The notes beneath the pieces are model-generated. The model searched no databases. It saw only the letters and a program-made list of their open reading frames with translations, and had not been told where the DNA came from. From assembly GCA_019423725.1 (NCBI GenBank), contig JAHZAW010000002.1, forward strand, positions 1 to 43,705: a DNA stretch of 43,705 nucleotides. Reading direction: 5' to 3'. The position numbers were made by a program, and so were the translations under genes. Origin of the DNA: Clostridiales bacterium (GTDB lineage Bacteria > Bacillota > Clostridia > Lachnospirales > Anaerotignaceae). Below, one piece after another: positions 40,860-43,705 of this stretch (the stretch's first letter is position 1; the number at the start of each line of letters is the position of its first letter).

Positions 40860-43705
40860 ATGAAGAACAAGAAAAGATGTATGGCTTTAGCGGCTGCTCT
40901 TACCATGTCGCTGGCCTTAAGTTCCACCGCTTTGGCGGCAATGCCAACTGATATAGGAGGACACTGGGCACAGGGTACTATCATCCAGTGGACTTCCAAG
41001 GGATATATAAGCGGTTATCCCGACGGCACATTCAAACCCAATAATTCCATCACAAGGGCTGAGTTCGTACGCCTTGTGAATGAGGCCATGGGCTATACTA
41101 AGACAGGATATACATATTTCAGCGATGTGAGCGCTTCCTACTGGGGATATAACGATATCCAGAAGGGCGTTGCGGCAGGATATGTAAGGGGAGACGGCAA
41201 CGGTATCTTCCGTCCCGATGACCCCGTGAGCCGCCAGGAAGCAGCTGTTATGATATCCCAGATATGCTCCCTTGGACAGGATTACGCATCGGCGGCTAAG
41301 TACAGCGATTACAGATATATCGCTTCCTGGGCAGCCGGATATGTGGGAGCTGTTTCAAAGGCAGGCATCATGGCAGGATACCCCGACGGAGACTTTAAAG
41401 GCGACAGATACCTTACAAGGGCTGAAGCTGTTATCGCCCTCGATAAGACCCTCAACTATAAGGCTCCCGCTGAGGACGACAGAGAAGAATTAAATAACTA
41501 TACCCTTAAAGAAACATCCCTTAAGGATAAAATAATCAAAGGTGACCTGGTCATCTCCAGCAGCCTTTCCAAGAAGGACATCAGCCTTGATAATGTCAAG
41601 GTGGAAGGAAAGATAATCGTTGAGGGCGGCAGGACAATCACAGCTAAAAACTGTGAGATCAATGAGCTGGAAATGAGCTATAGTGATGCCACATTCTCAG
41701 CCACAGGAAAGACCACAGTTAAAAAGACCACCTTTGAAAAATACGGCAAACTTACCGGAAGCGGCTACACAAAGGTAGTTATCGATGAGGACTTCAACGA
41801 TTATGTTACCCTTGATGCCGAGATAAAGGAAGTTGAACTGGACGAGGAAACAAATATCAAACTTCTTTCAGACTGTGTCATCGATACATTCACAGCCACA
41901 AAGAACGCTGATAACGCCACCATTAACTTCAACAGCGCCAAGGTCAAAGATATGTACCTCTATGACGAAGTAAGGATCACAGGTAAGGGAGATATCAAAG
42001 ACATGACCGTATATGCCAGCGGAGTAAGATCAAGCATCAAACCCGATGACCTCTCCACTAAGAACGGCGCTTCAAAACCTACCTATACACAGAACTCATC
42101 AGGAGACATCACCTACGGCAGCAGTTCAAGATATGATGATCTGACAGCCAGCAGGGATGATAAGACATATAGAGGCGGCAAGTATGATGATGTTAAGGTA
42201 ACGGGTGAGGATATTACCCTTGAGGATATGACCATATATGGAAACCTCTATATAACAAAGAGCGTTAAAAACGGAGACGTTGAACTGGATAACGTAACTG
42301 TTAAAGGAAACATTTATATCGAAGGCGGAGACGATATCACTTTCAAGAACACTGACATAAACGGTAATATCTACTCCAGAAAAGAATATGGTTCATCACC
42401 CGCATCCCTTTACTTTGACACTTACACAGCTAACCACTTTGATGGAAAGCTTGCCATAAGTGAAAATGGAGCCGTACTTACTGGAAACAGCGGTGCGACC
42501 GTGGCAAATGTAGAGGTAAGGACAAATAATACAGTTGATATCAAAACTAATGTTAAGAATCTCGATGTTTATACAAAGACAAGTAAACTCACCATCGACA
42601 GTGGTGCTGAGGTAGCTAAACTTTCCACATCCACATCAGCTAAGGACAGCAAAGTAACAGTAAACGGCAAGGTAAAGGAGATCGCGGCAAATACTAATAT
42701 AACAGTAGATGGCAGCGGTACCGTTGAAAAGACCAGCGGAAGCGGAAAAGTGACATTTACAAAGGCTGTTACGAAAGTTGAACTTAATAAGACAACAGCT
42801 GAAATGAAACCAAATGAGACACTTAAACTTACAGCAACTATCACACCTTCAGACGCGACATATAAGGCAGTAAGCTGGAAGTCAAGCGACCCTTCAGTTG
42901 CCACCGTAGATGCGGAAGGTAATGTTAAGGCTGTCAAAGCAGGTGAAGCAACTATCACTGTTACAACGGCAGATGGCGGAAAGACAGCAGCATGTAAGGT
43001 AACAGTTGCTAATGCTGCTGAAAATGTAAAGGTAAGTAGCATAACCATAAATGGCTCATCTAATATGACAGTGAATGGAGAGCAGATACTTACAGCAACA
43101 GTAAAACCTGATGATGCTTCAAATAAAACAGTAACTTGGTCAAGCAGCAATACAGAAATGGCTACAGTTGACCAGAATACAGGAAAAGTTACAGCATTAA
43201 AAGAAGGAAAAGTAACTATCACAGCAACAGCAGCAGACGGCAGTGGAACAAAGAAAGAATTTGAAATAAATATAAGTAAGGCAGTGGTGCCAGTAAAATC
43301 AATTGAAATAAAAAGCGATACAGGAAGCTTTGAGGTACAGTTAGGCGGAAGCCTTAAACTTAGTGCCAAAGTAAGTCCAGACAATGCAACAGACAGCAGT
43401 GTGACATGGAGCAGCAGCAATAAGCAGGTAGCGACCATGAACCAGGATGGTACAGTAAATGTATTAAAACCTGGAACAACAACAATCACAGCGGCTGCAA
43501 AGGATGGCAGTGGAGTAACAGCAAGTAAGGAAATAACAGTAACAGCAGCAGTAAACCCTGTAACAAATATAGAAATAACAAGCGATACAGAAAGTTTTGA
43601 AGTTAAGTTAGGCGAAAGCCTTAAACTTAGTGCCAAAGTAAGTCCAGATGATGCAACAGACAGCAGTGTGACATGGAGCAGCAGCAATAAGCAGGTAGCG
43701 ACCAT
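40860..43705 (+). CDS. SLH-domain surface protein with Big2 Ig-like repeats, 3' end outside window
   Basis: A secreted protein, open to the window edge (948 codons seen). A signal peptide (about 1-27, cleaving after LSSTALA) is followed by three SLH domains (about 28-80, 83-140, 143-200; GYPDGTFKP, FRPDDPVSR and YPDGDFKGD) that bind secondary cell-wall polymer. A beta-rich region (about 210-635), with recurring short strands, follows. Big2 Ig-like domains begin at about 637, 724, 809 and 900, the last cut off. The third and fourth are near-identical at DNA level with a 267-bp (89-residue) period. Codon use changes from C-ending to A/T-ending at about 42.8 kb. The function of the outer part is unknown. 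Confidence 0.9.
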   Translation, partial: MKNKKRCMALAAALTMSLALSSTALAAMPTDIGGHWAQGTIIQWTSKGYISGYPDGTFKPNNSITRAEFVRLVNEAMGYTKTGYTYFSDVSASYWGYNDIQKGVAAGYVRGDGNGIFRPDDPVSRQEAAVMISQICSLGQDYASAAKYSDYRYIASWAAGYVGAVSKAGIMAGYPDGDFKGDRYLTRAEAVIALDKTLNYKAPAEDDREELNNYTLKETSLKDKIIKGDLVISSSLSKKDISLDNVKVEGKIIVEGGRTITAKNCEINELEMSYSDATFSATGKTTVKKTTFEKYGKLTGSGYTKVVIDEDFNDYVTLDAEIKEVELDEETNIKLLSDCVIDTFTATKNADNATINFNSAKVKDMYLYDEVRITGKGDIKDMTVYASGVRSSIKPDDLSTKNGASKPTYTQNSSGDITYGSSSRYDDLTASRDDKTYRGGKYDDVKVTGEDITLEDMTIYGNLYITKSVKNGDVELDNVTVKGNIYIEGGDDITFKNTDINGNIYSRKEYGSSPASLYFDTYTANHFDGKLAISENGAVLTGNSGATVANVEVRTNNTVDIKTNVKNLDVYTKTSKLTIDSGAEVAKLSTSTSAKDSKVTVNGKVKEIAANTNITVDGSGTVEKTSGSGKVTFTKAVTKVELNKTTAEMKPNETLKLTATITPSDATYKAVSWKSSDPSVATVDAEGNVKAVKAGEATITVTTADGGKTAACKVTVANAAENVKVSSITINGSSNMTVNGEQILTATVKPDDASNKTVTWSSSNTEMATVDQNTGKVTALKEGKVTITATAADGSGTKKEFEINISKAVVPVKSIEIKSDTGSFEVQLGGSLKLSAKVSPDNATDSSVTWSSSNKQVATMNQDGTVNVLKPGTTTITAAAKDGSGVTASKEITVTAAVNPVTNIEITSDTESFEVKLGESLKLSAKVSPDDATDSSVTWSSSNKQVAT

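Noticed and set aside
42569..43705. A 378-codon open frame on the minus strand
   Set aside because: It is antisense to the Big2 repeats of the SLH gene and owes its length to low-complexity Thr/Ala/Val codons. The plus frame has a signal peptide, SLH domains and a good ribosome binding site.

Overview
The window is the replication-origin region of a low-to-moderate GC bacterium of the Bacillota, class Clostridia. This is inferred from the gene order rpmH-rnpA-yidD-yidC-jag-mnmE-mnmG-rsmG-noc on one side and dnaA-dnaN-yaaA-recF-gyrB-gyrA on the other, strong AGGAGG-type ribosome binding sites, two-subunit class I fumarase, and an SLH-anchored surface protein. A Lachnospirales-like lineage is my guess only; no rRNA is present to fix it.

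Layout. oriC lies between rpmH and dnaA (about 17.9-18.4 kb), with DnaA boxes there and again between dnaA and dnaN. Left of it nearly everything runs leftward, co-oriented with replication: ribosomal protein L34 and RNase P protein, membrane insertase YidC with Jag, tRNA-modification genes mnmE/mnmG, rsmG, a Noc/ParB-like gene, then argS, parA-parB with two parS sites, a DUF4446 gene, a HAD phosphatase with a membrane tail, and a partial tRNA-Ser(GCU) at the edge. A head-on islet of five genes (MBL hydrolase, degenerate alpha/beta hydrolase, thioesterase, GNAT, XRE regulator) sits with argS between noc and parAB. Right of oriC all genes run rightward: dnaN, S4 protein, recF, gyrB, gyrA, fumarase alpha/beta, CapA-like protein, MATE transporter, nucleotidyltransferase, prmA-rsmE, cysteine desulfurase-thiI, a frameshifted glycerate kinase, and the start of a large SLH/Big2 surface protein that runs off the window.

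The most unusual content is between the genes. Three intergenic regions (9.37-9.88, 28.62-29.22, 32.05-32.74 kb) carry one family of modular, partly palindromic repeats whose ~50-bp end segment and two inner modules occur in different numbers and orientations; I do not recognise this family. A different 1.1-kb G-rich region between yaaA and recF is built of three ~300-340-bp repeats. Five consecutive hairpins separate gyrB from gyrA. One parS site is embedded in a perfect 28-bp palindrome followed by a U-tract, so it may also terminate argS. A compact DnaA-box cluster sits about 17 kb left of oriC. Both gyrase subunits carry residues at quinolone-contact positions that are resistance-type in other bacteria.

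Functionally the window couples initiation (dnaA, dnaN, recF, gyrase), segregation (parA, parB, parS, noc) and translation/tRNA maturation (rpmH, rnpA, mnmE, mnmG, argS, rsmG, rsmE, prmA, thiI), with accessory membrane and surface functions at the flanks. All calls come from reading the sequence and translated motifs; no database search was run.
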